64,000 nt of DNA. Origin: Struthidea cinerea. Taxonomy: Eukaryota > Chordata > Aves > Passeriformes > Corcoracidae. The stretch lies in the NCBI GenBank assembly GCA_013397865.1, contig VZTI01002652.1:1-64000 (forward strand). Direction: 5' to 3'. Below the pieces are notes generated by a model. That model was given only the letters and a program-made list of their open reading frames with translations. It did no database searches and was not told the origin of the DNA. The position numbers and the translations under genes were made by a program. Shown in pieces: positions 42,001-57,000 of this stretch (positions are counted from its first letter, which is position 1; every line of letters starts with the position of its first letter).

Positions 42001-45000
42001 CACATGGCAAAATAATAAAACACTACTGGCCAGTTCTCTATTGTAGGAGAACCTTCAGTTTCTGTGTAAATTAATGGACTCCAGGGAAATTGGGCTAGAG
42101 AGGAATATTGCTAGTGATAAGAAAACAGCTCTAGAAAATTATTGCAATTAAGCAAAAAGCAAAATTAACTGATTATTATATTAATACAAATATCTAGGCA
42201 TTAATTTCTAATCAAAACAAGATAATTGAAATAGAGGAATGTTTTGTTTTCCTAATATGATTTTCAGTGCCGTGAGAAGCTGTTTTAATGTACCTACAAT
42301 GTGTCCAACTTACTCCTGTTCCTCCAGCAGGTCTATTTATAGATCACAGGTTTGATGCAGACAACCAATAGAAAGTGACCACCTGAGAACCGTTTCTTAC
42401 ATTGCACGTAAATAATCAACTTAAGCTTTAATGAAATATCTCTGTTATGTTGCGTCATGCATAGAATAGTTTGACGTGGCAAAGCATAGCACAACAGGGT
42501 TTAAGCCATTTAACCCAGTTTGATATGCAATGGCATTCTATGAGTATTGGTACTCTGTATAGCCAATTTACATTCTGAATACACTGCTGTAGTTCACTTT
42601 TAAGTCTTTTGCAGATAATTCATTTGCATGTAGACCCTAGCTGGTCTGCTTGGTCATCCTGACTGTTTACATTTTAAAAAAACATAGTAGGTTTTGGGTA
42701 ATCCATTTTGTCAAAATTTCTGATTCTGCTTTCCCACGCTAGGTATTATATGATGCCTCTGCATTCCTTGAGAAGAACAGAGACACTCTTCCTGCTGACA
42801 TAGTGGTGGTGTTGCGAACTTCAGAGAACAAACTTCTTCAGCAGCTGTTCTCTAGCCCATTAACAAAAACAGGTATTTTCTGCACAGCTTTGCTAACATT
42901 GTAACTTCTTCAGCTACCTGTTCTTCTCAAACTCTTACTTGATTCTGGGCAATTTTTTTTCAAGGATTTTATCGTATCTCCTTTCCAGAGTGTTTGTTAT
43001 ACTTCATTCTCTGATTTCAAGATTTTATTTCCTTTCATGAAATGAAGCATTTAATTTCATGAAAGGAAATGAAATCTTGTGATTTCAAGAAGGATCAATT
43101 CAGCAAGGTTTGGTCCATTTCCCTGCACTTCATGTCATCCCATGCCATTTTATTGTTTTCACTTCACTTCAGAATTTTCTCCTTTTTTTTAGCATTTCAT
43201 TTCATCAATTTCAGGGAACTTTGTTCCCTGATTTCAGGATTTCGATAAGTATAATTTTGGCAAGTTTTGGTCCTTTTCACCACACCTCATTTCATCCCAG
43301 TCCATTTCATTGTATTCATTCCATTTCCGAATTATTTTTTTTGTTTTTCAATTGCATTTGATTTTATCATATCTCCTTTCCAGAATGTTTGTTACATTTT
43401 ATTCTCTGATTTCAAGATTGCATTTCCTTTCATGAATCTTATGCAGCAAGAGTCTTCCCTGACTCCAGAGAAAGGGAGATTATCAGATGTGTAGGGCAAG
43501 AGCTCATTCTCAGGGCAAGATAAAAATACGGGAGTTTCTAGTTCTTAGTCCTTTGCTAAGATCAGTACACAGTTGATAGATTCTTGTGTACCATGGCTTA
43601 CAGTTCATAAATCATGTGATGTAGATCAAGGTGTTTCGCAGGTAATATCCGTCTATTTAGAAGCACTGATGTAATACATAGTTTCTTACAAATTATAAAA
43701 GCCATATACTAACAGGCTAGAACTATTTCTGTTGATTTAAAGCTTGTTGACTTTGATTTACATGAAAGTGCCAGATCTGTAGCTAAATAAAACAGCAAGA
43801 TGAAGTTTGATTACTCCATGGATAGATGCCAGAATGCCAGTACCATATGCAAATGATAGTTCTGCAGTATCCATGCAAACAAGCCAGCATATGAATACTT
43901 CTCTCAATACTTTCTACACTCTTAAAGCATCTTTTTTGTAATGGGTAATCTAAATACAGTGGATCGTACTAGATTGCAAAATTATTGTGAGCTGACATAA
44001 TGCAGATGAGCTTGTATGTTTGGGTGGAAATACTTGGTAGATGCATTAGATAGTGCTGTGTAGGCTTATTATACATGGGCTGTGGATGCAATTCTGTGCC
44101 TGTGCAGCAGCTCTCTGCCTTGAATTTCTGGACTGTCAGTAGCCCAGTCGTAGCATCTGGTGATGCATTTAACCTCTCTTGATATTTCTGGGTAGAAAAA
44201 GAACATCTGGAGAAAAAAAATATATTGGAGCTTTTTTTGCACATGTAAAATTGATATCATAAGATCTGTTTATATACTACAGAGGATAGATTCCTGTTAC
44301 AGTGTAGTTTTTCATGTAAAAAAGGCTTTCAACTACCCCCCTTCAAATTACACTTTTAGAGGTCCCTGAGAGGTGAGGATCCAGTGAGGAATCTACTTCT
44401 CCATTCAGCTATAATGAGTTTAGATGGAGGGAAATATAGTTTATGACAGAGGATTGGTTTGTGCCCAAGTGGGGAGTGAATCTTTCTGTTTACTACTACT
44501 CTACATTTGAGTCTGTGTTAAATTGATAAAAGAGGTTATGATCAAGCAAAGCAAGAAAGAAAGCTCACACATGGTCAAATGTACCTCCACACCCTCTTTA
44601 TAAGTTGTTTTATACCTTGGAGCTATTGTCAGAATGAAACCAATTAGGTGCTTTGTCCCAGTTATCAGGCCAAATTACTGTAAATATTATACTTTTTTTC
44701 TGTTGCTATTTTTAAGTCAGACGGCTGATGCCTTCATGCAAACTCATCTTTATCTGGCCTTACAGAGACATTTTCAGTAGCAGCAGCACTCAACTTGAAT
44801 ATTTTGCCTAAAATGCATAGAAGGTTCAGTAAGAGATACTTCTCATTGCAGTTAATGTATAGTTACTGTGGTGGTGTATTTTACCTGGTTTTTTAGGTCT
44901 CTTACATTCCTTCCTTGTTTCCTATTTACATTAATTGAATGATTTCTCCCTCCATTTACCTTTCTGTGAGGAGCACACAGCAAGTTCAGCGTTGTCTGTA

Positions 45001-48000
45001 TTTGTCAAGTTGGTACAGGACATCCTGATAAAAAAAAATTTTGTGCATATGCATCTGTGCATGGTGTTATAAGAATAGCTTAAAGCCCTTATGTAATTTT
45101 TATTTTTGAAAAGCCTTTGTGATTTTGCTCTTTTTTTCCAGCTGTCTGATATAATTGGCATTCACATCCTGTGTTGGGGCCTCTGTGTTCTAAACTCAGA
45201 TTGTTGCCAGGTTTAGTTTTGGCAGCTTGCAAGAGAAATGAAAGGTTTGGCTGAGAACAGAAGGCATTGCTGGCAATGCTGCTTCGTCTCTGCTCAGCGA
45301 AGAAAGATAATGCTATTCTCTTAACTTTCTACAAAGATGCCTTTGTAAACAAAAGAATAGTGAGTGTGTATATGTCCCATTGTACTCTGTCCCTCTTAGT
45401 CTTCTTCCCTCCACTCAACGTGTGCTTCATTCCTAAAGCAAACCAGAAAAAATACGGATTAAGATTCATAATCTTGGTACAATTTTCTCCATCTTTTGGT
45501 CAATTACTGACTGATGCAAAAGTTAATAATTTACATGGGAGCCATATTCCGTCTTTCCAGGTAACCCTGACTTGAAATGGACCTTCTGCCAGTATGTGTG
45601 GTGTTTTGTTTGAAGATGAGTGACAGCACATTCTCTCATCTGCTTGCAACTATGTCTGGAATGTGCAGTGTAGGTGGGTTTTGCCAAGCAGCGGTCTCCC
45701 ATACGTGTCGCAGCCACTGGGTGGTGCTATCCCAGAAGCGAGGGAATGCGAGACTGGAATCGTGTGTCTGATGAGACTGAAAATGTAGTTCTTTAAATAC
45801 CAAAAAGAACAAGAAGATGCCTTTCCCACCCTGAGATGATCCTCTGTTTGAAGTATATTTATATAACTGTGATATCTTGCACTGTCAAAAACTGAGCAGC
45901 ATCAAGAAAATAAATACTAAAAAGCTAAATTCTTTTACTAATTTAAGATCATGTTAATCCCTGTAATTTATCAAATACACTTATACCCTCTTAACAAATG
46001 CTTCTATTTCACAGTAGCGGTCTGTGCAGTTTAAAGGGCCAGAAATTAACAGCAGGACATTAAATATACATTTGTAATAGTAATTTATCATTAATAGAGT
46101 ATGCAACTACTCATATGAGACGTTGGAACTTAAACATTCTGGAACTAATTTTGTAGTGTATACAGCTTGTTTTGTCATCTTTCATTGGAAACTTAGTCAC
46201 GTTTGGTGTGTTTTGAAATCTGCACTTTCTAGGGACCTTTAACATCAAAACTGAATGAATGTATTCTGATTTAATCTAACAGTTCTCCCAATTGCTTGCA
46301 TATCTGTCATTTTTTTTCTATAGACACAGCCTCTTGTGCTGCCACTAGTTTAGTGGAATATGCATGCTTCCATTTAGATAGAATGTATTCCTGATTGTCT
46401 CTGGTTTTAGTTTATCACTGTTGCTGCTAAAGCATCAGAGAGAAAAGGAATCATGTGATCTGGAAAACAGAGTCCCCTTGTAAGAATAGAGGATTTTGGT
46501 TGGAAAAATAAGGACAGCCTTAATACATTCACCACTGAGGAGTCAGACCATTTGACTCACTGTCCTGATATTCAAGAATTTTTGCAGCATCACCTATAAA
46601 GGGTGATACTGTTGGATTGCTTGGGCAAAGCACCCCTGGGGGCTTTTGAGACTGCAGGGTTTTTATCTTCTTAGAAAAGCTGCATCACAGCAAGATTTTC
46701 TACTCTTGAAACACAATCTCTGCAGACTTTTGCCCTTGCCATGACTCACAGACCTTTAGAACTTCTATCAGGGTCGCTCTGCTCTGCCTTAGGTCCTTAC
46801 TTGAGATAGGGGAGAGAGTTGTCTCCTGCAGGGAGGGAAAGGGAAATCCTCCAACCTTCCCACCAGAAGAGTAGAGATGCTGAGAAACATCCTTATCCTT
46901 GCTCTGAGGATCGGTAGGGGTTGTGCTTGGCTACATAGAAGAAATACAAACCTGAGTACCACTACCGCAACATCATGTCTCATAATTTTTGTAGCATTGG
47001 GTATTGCTCACACATTAGGGTAATGGAGTATCAATATATCATTGCTAATAAGCACTCCTTGTTTGTGGTGCCTATATATTTAAGCATGATCTGTCAAAGA
47101 GAGTTGGAGTGAAAGTTTTTGCAGCTGGGATGAAAGTTTTGGTTAGTCATGTTTTAACAAGGTAAGTTTTTTTGTCCAAAGTAGAACTTTTTTCCAGACA
47201 CAAGTTATAATTCACCTGTCTAAAGGTCATTTCCCCTCCTCAATATTGAGTTTTAGTCTGTGTTCTTTCTGCCTTTGAGTCTCTAACCTTGCTTACAGCC
47301 CTCAGATGAAAAGTAATTATAAACAGTGTATGTCTGTTTACCAAACCAAAACAATCAACTAACGGACCACATGCTAAGAGAGAATGTGAAAAAAATGTTT
47401 CAAGCTACCTTTTTGCACACTAAAGAACAAAAGAACTCGGTCCTTTTGCAAAATCACTTTAGAGAACTGCTTTTCACTTCTTGGTGACAAGATTACTATC
47501 TCCAGTATTAACTTGTCTGTAACTGTGATAGCATGTGATTCCTCATGACGAGTCAGAAACCAAAGGAAAGAGATTTTTCTGCATTTCAGTCCCATGAACA
47601 GGTGCTGCTGGGCATACATGGAGTGTAATCTTGGCAAGTCAAAATCATAGGTGCTTTGCCATTGTTTTCAGTAGAACCGTGGTTTGAGCTGTCATATTTG
47701 TCACTGTGCACTCCTATTGAGCACAGGCCCTTCCTCTAGCAATAAGTAGTGGTAGGTCTCTTGGTTTGGTGTGTTTAATTCACTGAAATATAGCATGTTT
47801 CCATTTGGGTTTAGTGTATTTTTTTTCTCTTAATTCCATGCATCACAGTAGAACCAAAGGCTCAAATACATTTTAATTTTACTAATTTATTCCACAATAA
47901 AATCTTTTTGTAATGGGACTTTTGTGTTAGTATTTTCCCCTTTAGGAGATCAGGCACTCTTAAGTCAAATCAATTGGAAACAAAGTAATTGTAATTACAG

Positions 48001-51000
48001 TATCTCTGCTTAAAAATGAATCAAAATTATGTTGTGTAAGACTTTCGGTAAAGTTAATGGAAGCTGTATATTTCACTCAGGACATGGAGGCTTCTAACTG
48101 GTCTGTATGTTAAAAGCACCAAAATAGTTTTTGCTCTGCTGCCACTGAGTTGTATGCAAAGAGAGGCTTTAAACCAGAGCTGTGCAGCGTAACAGTCATG
48201 AACTTTACTGGGCTGCAGATGTGGGACATCAGCAAACTAAATTAATTGTAGCTTAACTGAGCTTGGGAGGTAGAGTGATGGATTACTTTTTTGAGTTTCT
48301 CACTTGAGCATTTTACAGTTCAGTGTTTATTTTTCTTCATATCCTAAGGTTTTGCGTCAGAGGACAAATGCAGTACAGATACTTGTATTATAATACTTGC
48401 TAGCAGTAAGATCCAAAAAACGCTCTAAAATAGCCCTGAAAATGGAACTCATCTAGAAACAGAACCATCTATCAGATCAAAGTTAAGGTCTCAATCTTGC
48501 TAAAGCTTTATATAAAGTATAACAATTATTTACTGTTGAGAATAACTCCCTATAAATAGTGTCAATGAATCTCTGGAATTGCACATGGCAGTAAGCACAG
48601 CAGCTGAGTATTGTCAAGTTCCATTTACCACAATTATGTTTGGTAAAGGGTGTTGCCCAAACAGAAATATGCTGTTTTTTAATCTGAGACTTTACAGATT
48701 ATATTGTACTGAAAATGAATAACGGGACATAGATTTTTTGTCTCCAAGTGTTTGCAAATTGAACTCTAATAAAAGTAGAAGTGGACGAGTTTAAGAATAG
48801 ATCTTAATTAATTTATTGATTTTATTTATAATAGACCATTCTCTCTAGAACAAATCTTGAGAATAATTTTTCTTTACCTTTTTCTCAGAAGAGAGCAGAT
48901 ACCTTTCCCAATTTTCATGTTTCTGGCCTAACTTCTCAATCCTATAATGAACATGATTTCACAGTAGTGAATAGTAATTAATCTCAACACTACATTGTAT
49001 ACTAATTAAATTCAAAATCTATTGATATTGAGGAAACAAAAGAAACATCACATAAAAGATGCTACTGTTTTTAGTATCAACTAGTATACTGTGGGATTTC
49101 AGTGTGCACCGTATACAGAATTTAAATAGAGAAGTATTTAGAGAACATTATACTGTTTTAATGAGTAGTTTACTTGACAGTTTCTACAGGCACTGTGTGC
49201 TGTAAGGTCAAACTGTGTCAAAGATGCTCAGTATGTCATTGGAAGCATTCAGTAGCTCTCAAGATCAAATCCTAGAAGAGCAACTATTTTTAAATTTGCT
49301 AGTGAGTTTTGAGAGCAGATAACTTTGTTGAATATTCAGATAATCTTACTCATATGAACATCCATAATGTTTTTTGGTGTGTCCTTTGCAAAGAATGTGC
49401 TTATATTTCCCACTCTTTCAAAGTAATTGCATTAAGGGATTAATGTATCTAAAGGATGAATGTAGTGGGTGGAAAATAAATCTCTGAGTCTGTGCTAGAT
49501 CTTGTATATTCATTTCAGAGTATTTTGTACAGTCTTACTAAGATTTTGTACTTTTGTCTTTTTTTTTTAATTCCTTCACCTTACAACAAGCTGTAAAGGC
49601 CAGTACTTTACTGAACCAGCATTATCTATTATTACTTGACTTTGTCTTCCTTATTCCAATCTGACTTGTCTTGCTGCCGGGGTGGTTAATTGAGCTGACT
49701 GGATAGCAGGTCACACTGTGTGACAAAGAAAATGTGTTTGTGGGTATTTGTATGAATGGGTATTTATTTCATTAACAGTGGAGATAAAAATATAATTAAT
49801 GATTTGTTTTACCACAAAAGTAACTGATTTTGTGCCAACTTTGATTGTATACAGAAGTGCTGACATCCAGGGGAGCAATGGTTCAGTTGAGAAGCCTTTG
49901 AGACTTGATTAAATTAGTTGTCAAAATCATTAATGCCTAGATTTCAAAAATGGGAAGATCTGGGACTTTTATAAAGTTCTGTAACCTTGTTTCATCTTAA
50001 ATTAAGACTTTTAAAAGACAGTTCTTGCCTTGAAGTTTCAAAACCTGGTTTTGACACCATTTTTCAGTCTGTATAGCCTTAGGTTCTTGATGACTGGGGA
50101 GAGTGATGGTCATGGTGAGGTCAGAGAAAATGTTCCATCATTTTTTTCCATGTGCTTTCAGTTGCATCCTTATACCTGAATTTTTGCCACTGAATTCATT
50201 GGGAATCTTCACTGGCTTTAGTAGGATTTTGACCAGACTGTGTATGTGTGGAGCAGCTTCAGCAGCAGGTCCTGCGTGATGGAATATATACCGTAAAAGT
50301 TTTAAAAATTGTATGGAGAATGAACATACTCTGGAAATACAAGCAAAGGACTAGAAATCACAGTTCTTGACTTCTCCTGGATTTCCTGTTTATTCACTGT
50401 TGTTGTAGAAACTTACTTTGGCCTCAAGTTTAACTGAGAACTATGAAGCTTAATAGATAGATCAATGAGATAACTACCATGTCCTTTATAATCGTACTTC
50501 TACTTTTCTGGATAAAGCATATACGATTTGGGGGAAAAAAATTCTTACATAACATGCAAGAGAAAATATATCAAATACATAAAACAATGAGGGAGACTAG
50601 AGCTGAATCAGAATGTAGGATAACCATATATCCAACCTGTGTATGCTTTTAGAACTATTCTTCCACATGCCTCTGGAAGAAGAGATAAACTTGTCCAGCC
50701 TGAGTAGATGTAAGTAAAACAAGGTTATTTTGACCAATGCTTAAAATCAGTGTTTGCCAGTGTGTGCCTTCTAATGTGGGAAGTGACCACTGAAGTGTCT
50801 GCAATGTATGCAATAGAGAGCATAACAGCACTGAACTTATACTCAGGTTCTCCAATCCCAGTCTAGCAATGTAAAGCTTTTAAGTATCTGTAAATATGGT
50901 TGGTGTCTATTTCAGACTAAAAAGACTAAAGAAATCCTTAATCTAATGGAGAATCAGTATCAGAATTCCTCAGTTCACTATGGCATGGATTTTTCATTTT

Positions 51001-54000
51001 AAATAATCTGGGCCAAAAATGTGCATATTTTTGCTCCTGAAGCAAATATTCGTAATTAGATTATTCCCAGGTGGGCTTCACTATTAGTAAGGTTTTATGC
51101 TGGTCAGGTTCTGTTTGGTCATATGTATCTGATTTTGGAAATACTATTTCTTGGTTTTATTTTGAATAGAAAGTAAAGTCATTCCCTTTCCAGAAGAAGC
51201 AGTAGTTGAGGTCTATCTGTATTGATAGTTGTGCTCTACAGACAGTATTTTTGTAGATACATTCTTGTGTAAAATGTGTAGTATATGAGAAAATTGGATT
51301 CTTAGCATTTTATCGCGCAAGATTAGCTTAAAGGACTTCAGTAACTCAAAAGAATGGAGTTTTGATATTCAGTGACCAGATTCAAATTAGTACCCAATAA
51401 AAAAGTACATGTATTCATTTGTAGTTGAGCTAAAAGCTTAGTCTTACAGTGGATGAAAATGCATGACGGAGATAAGTAGTCGACTTCCTTTGGCTAGATA
51501 AAATGTACTGAAAGGAAAGACCGAGAAGAATCTGTGTATGTCAAAGACATTGTCTAGCCCAGTACCTCTTCTGGAGTGTGAGTGCTTAGCTGTGATTAGA
51601 AGTCATGTCAATGAAATGTGAATGCATTGTAGCATTTCTTACCATATTATACTGTATCTACATGGTGTTTGAAGTAACCCCTCTTTATCTGAACCAGAAG
51701 CATGAAAGAAATTAATAAAATGTATGAAGATAAGGAAAGAGCCTGTACTTACCCTCTATATAATAGTAATATCCCTGGTATGACATGTACAGTAAGGTGA
51801 CATTGTCATTAGGCTTTTTCTCTGTAAGTCATTTGCACTTCACAAACTGGATGTTCTATCAAAGCTTACTGTATTTCTTACCTGGCATGCTCTTACTTTG
51901 GGAGGAATGATCTATTGCAGACATAACCAAAATGAGGTTTTAAATACAGTGCTGATATTGCTGATATTTGCTTGATACTACTTACAGAACCCATCACCTA
52001 AGAATAAATGAAGACAAACCATAGTTAACATCAGAACATCCAGCCAGAGAGTGTACTTTTCCTAATTAGTACATAAAGTCAACAGCTGGACAAATAATTA
52101 ATTCAGCCAAATCACACAGTGAGTAACTACCAGGGATGCAAATGAGAAGCCAGGAATGCTGACTAGTCCTTTTTGAGATCTAGAGACCACTTCCAAAGTC
52201 CAGCTTGAAAAAACGAAAACACATTTCTTCTTTGTGTGTGATGTAAATACTTAAAAAACGTCTCCTGCTTGGCTTTGCATAATAGAAGAGATGCAGTTCT
52301 TTGATAACATGGTCTTTCTCACCTAGCTGAAATGAGGCATCAGTGAAGAATATGTTTGCAGAGATGTGAGATCTTCTAAACAGCTTCAGGTCAAAGGGAG
52401 GTTTGCTGAGCATTGACCCTGAGCTTAGCCAGTGAGTGCATAGATTTTGTGCTGCTACTTCTTTTTCCCTTGAAAATTCTAAGAGCATTTCGCAAACTTT
52501 GATAACTGAAACTTCTCAAAGCATTAAAGTAATTCTCAACTTTATTGAGCAGAGGAAAAAAAGAGAAACATTAGACCTAACTGACTCCTCCACTGACACA
52601 ATGAATCCCTTAGTCTCTGATCCAGATGCATAGCTAGGAGCCTTAATTGTTCAGATGAGCAGTCCCATTGAACTGAAGTGCATGTGAGTAAAATTAAACA
52701 TGTACATGTTTAAAAGATTAATCCTAACTTTAACCATTAGCTTCTTTTCCCTCCCTCAGAAAAAAAACCCAAAAAGCAAAACCCCCAAAACCTAAGACAA
52801 TTTTGAGAGGGTTTAATATCATTTAATTGGTCCATTTTATGGACTTGGATTTAATGTAGGTAGCATTTGGTCTACAGGGATGTCATTTTATTTTCTCTAA
52901 AGTTTTGACCATATGATTGGAGTGAAGCTAGACTTCTGAAAGGCACAGTGCAATTTTTCAACTTTTAACCAGTTTAACCTTTCAAGGAACCCATGGCAGT
53001 TCAAGCTGGTGATGTTATTATCTAAAAGCATTTGTTTTTCACATATTGATGCTTTTCACAAAGTGGGGATAACATTTAATTATTTTTGATGTGTTAAGGT
53101 ATCTTGTAAATGAAAATCAAATGCAGGGATAGGTACCAAATTTTACTGACTGTGAACACCACGCTAACCCTGGGTGAAACATTCCTTATTGTGTAGACTA
53201 ACTTTCAAACCACATTTATTCTGTTCATTAATTTTAATGGCTTAGACATGTTAAAGATTGGTAGTTAATTTTCCTCAGCATGAGCTACATGAGATGAGTA
53301 ATTCAGAAACTTTTATTGAAGCATCATTTTGTGTTTCAGCTGAAAAAGAAAATCCTAGTAGTATTTTTTCCATGGATTCAATCTAATGCTAAAAGTAATT
53401 ACATAGGAATTCACTTGACACATGAAATAAGCACTGGTAAGAATCCATTCCTAGAAGGAAGTAACTACTGAACCAAAGGCGTGATAGGTAAAGCGTTTCT
53501 TTTTTAAAGTGGGACCTGAACACTTTGGGGTTTTTTTTTTGTTTGGGAAGTCATTAAAGATTTTTGATTAATGAAAAGATCTATTTATTTGCTTGGCTTA
53601 CCAGATCAGAAATGTTTAGTTTTAGTTTTGCATGAAAAACTAAGGGAGACCTCCGGGGTATTAATTATGAGCCCTAGAAACCTAACGCCAGCACTGAGTA
53701 TGGTGAACCTTGAGCAGCTATAGAACCATTCTAACTTTTATTTGGTTGTTAGAGTTTTTTAAGTTGTTACAAAATGCAACAAAATTTTAAACAGTCTGAT
53801 TGATTCAAAGTCATTTCTTCTCCCAACTCCCCTATTTATCACATGTTGTGTTGCCAGTTCTTCAGTGCAAGGCTTTCAAGTTTCAGACTTGCTAATCTGA
53901 AACCTAGCCAAAACCAACCTTTCCAAGCTATTTTAGCAAAAAAAGGCCCAGAAGAGTAATTTCTAACATACAAAAATAGCAAAATTGCAACTAGGAGAAA

Positions 54001-57000
54001 AATTATTTCACCATGTCCTTGTTCATTAAAGTCCTCATTTGAACTTTGGAGAGATATGTGTATTTACAATATGTGCCATGTATGTACATAGATATTCAAG
54101 ATTTCCCAAGCAGCTGTGGTTCTCATTAACACACACAGTATAATAGCCTAAAGCAGTTTCCAGAATAGTGGACATACCTTGTGTTCTGGACCATGATTTA
54201 GACTGTCAGGTAACGTATGATGTTAGATCTGCAAATGACATGCCAGTTTTGCAGCATTGTGTCAATACCAGTGCCAGCAGCTTAAAAGATAAATACTTCT
54301 TTAAATGGATTCAGAATGTTTGAATGAAAAATGCTGTATTTGAGTGCTGGCCCCCAGATTGTTTTCAGGGGTTTCATATTTTTCTTGTTCAGAGGAAAGT
54401 AAGACCAAAAGTTCCTTTCAGTGTTACAGTGGACACTGGGTTTGCTCTGCTCTCTTAGGGAATTATTACCAGCGATTGGTTTTCTTTATCAGCGATTTCA
54501 TGTTCTTGGTTTTCGTTTTTCCCATCGTGCCTCCTTACTAGTTATGTAATACACAGTTTAGCAAAACTCTGAAGACTGTTTAGAGTTACTGCCTTTCTGT
54601 AAAGCAAACAGCTAAACGCTGGAGTTGATGCAAACAAGTCATTTAGCATCTGAAAGAAGTGTTAACACTTTATTTACATTTAAATTAAAATAGACACTTA
54701 TTTATGTGTTCTGGTTCTGAAAGGTGTGTGGTACATCTGCAGAGGCCTATTGTTTATTCATGCTGTAAATCCTTTGAAATGTGTTAAAATGCTTCCCACT
54801 CATTATAAAAATCCTGCCACCCATGGATTAGGGCTTTGATGTCACCAATCCTGCTTCAAAGGGTTCTTTCAATGCTATTAATCACAGTTTAGCCTCTGAA
54901 GATATAGCCAGAGAAAACATTTGGACATCTTGTGCTAGACTTGCTAAAACTTTGAAATATACAGAGTGTCTTGCATATGCAAGTCCGATATCACTTCCTC
55001 TCTCTTCTCCTAGCCTTTATTTTGAAAAGCTATTTTGTGATGACTTTGGCTTTCTACAAGTACAGAAGGAAAAGTTTAGGACACATCATACCTTATATTT
55101 TATAAAAAGCACCAGTCTTTTGCTTGACACCACAATATATTTTTGCCTGTGAAATCGAGTCAGTCTTTAAAAACCCTGAGTTACTATATAGTAAGATTGA
55201 GGATTATATGTCAAAAGTTCAAAAAATGATGCAGTCTTATCATTTTCTCATCTCTCTCATTAGTTTTTGAGTTTAAGATACTGTCTTAACAGGATTGAGG
55301 ATCCACGTGATTTCATAGAAACAAGACTGTTTCTGTAGTCTTTTTGCTCTCTGAAATCTCTCAATGAGTCACACAGAAATTGATCACTCGTGATTGAGCT
55401 GTATGCCTTTGTGCTGTCATTGTTTTCATCAGCTCAGTAGCTAAGGTCAGTGACATACCACCTTATCACTGACTTTTTCCTCCCCTCTAAATCAACACTG
55501 CACTCTGTCATGCCCATGCTGAATGCTCTGCAGGCACAATTGGTAATGAGAGGGGTGTGGAAGAAGTGTGGTGGTGTCTGCTATTTTTAATACTATTGTA
55601 CAGACTGATTTTACACCATACAATTTTTTCCCTTCTAAGCTTCTTGAATAGTTTTTGCAGTATGAATTTTTCTTTTTGAACAGGTAATTTGGCACAAGCA
55701 AGAGCCAGAGTGACAGCAGCATCTCGGTCTTTGCCTCCGCAGCTCAGTGCTGGGCGTATCAAGGTTAGTAGTGTTCCCTTTGAAGACAGGCAATTGTTTA
55801 TAAAATATTACAGTGAGACTATGTACACAATACTTAGCTGATGTGGGTATATAGTGAGGTTCTTACCAAATAAGAGCCTGCCTTTATTGTCAGTAACATG
55901 CACCTTGTCTTGGACTATGGTTTCCAGTTTTCATGATGAACTTATTACAGAATTCAGTGAAGAATCAATTTACTACTGATTAATCCTTTGGACTGAAATC
56001 TCAGTTACATCGATATCAGTAGTCCTCTTTATTTCAATGGGTCCAAGGTTTTCCTCTGACAATTTTGACCTGGAAAGAGGTCTTACTTGGTAAAATTTCA
56101 ATAGTGTATTTAACAGTATGAAAGGCAAAACAAAATTTACCAAAAAAAATCTATTTCTTTTTTATTTAACTTTGAAGTGAAAAACCAGGAGATATTTGTG
56201 ACTGGTAGATAACTGGAAAAGAATGACTCAGCAAAATCACTGTTCTCTAAAAAGAACTGTAGAATTTAAATGCTGCTGAATTTTGCCATGAAAGTATGTG
56301 GCCTAACTGCAAAAAGATGGGATAATTTTATGGCAATTAGTAGGATTACAACTGAGTACACTTAATTAGTGAGGAAACCTCTTGTCCCTTGAAGCTGATG
56401 GCATGTACACCCCCTCCCTACTTCCTAAGTAGTACTTGTTAGAGTTAGCGTAGTTAAGGTTTGGGGTTTGGGGTTTTTTGCCTTCAAAGCAAACAGTAAT
56501 AAATTTTAAAAAAAAGTGTGGTAACAGCAGCTGTTCAAAAGTCTACAAAATTTTATGTTCCGGGTTTTCTATTTCTTCTCATTCTCTTCTGGTATTTGGA
56601 GCTCATGCTTAAACATCAGTGTGGTTATTTATGTCATCCAGATGTCCGTATCCTTCACTGTACCTGCAAATACAGATGTGAATTTCAGACTATTATTTCC
56701 TGTCTGGTGTAAACACTTTCAGTGCTGAAGGATGGCCTTTCCAATTTTCTTGTGTTATATACACATTTTCTTCCACATCCAGCTATATTCAGCACAAGCT
56801 TTCTAAGCATGCTTTTTATTGATACAGCAGGAATGTAACAGAGCAGTTCATTTCTAGGGTTTTACTAAACAGAATAAGTTAATAAGTACTCTTTAAGTGG
56901 GCTTTACTCACCCTTCAAACGTTTTAAAAGGAGCTAAAAGAAAAGATGTGCAAGTGCAACACTATTCAGAAAATGTTAATTTAAATACTTTTTAGATAAA

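Larger units (their letters stand above)
42873..55683 (+). other. MYO3B: MYO3B intron, 12.8 kb, largest fully contained
   Basis: Begins with the repeat array and hairpin (42965-43437). The remaining 12 kb shows no exon, retroposon or RNA gene that I can recognise. 45570-45780 and 46600-46980 are less AT-rich but unassigned. Confidence 0.8.
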
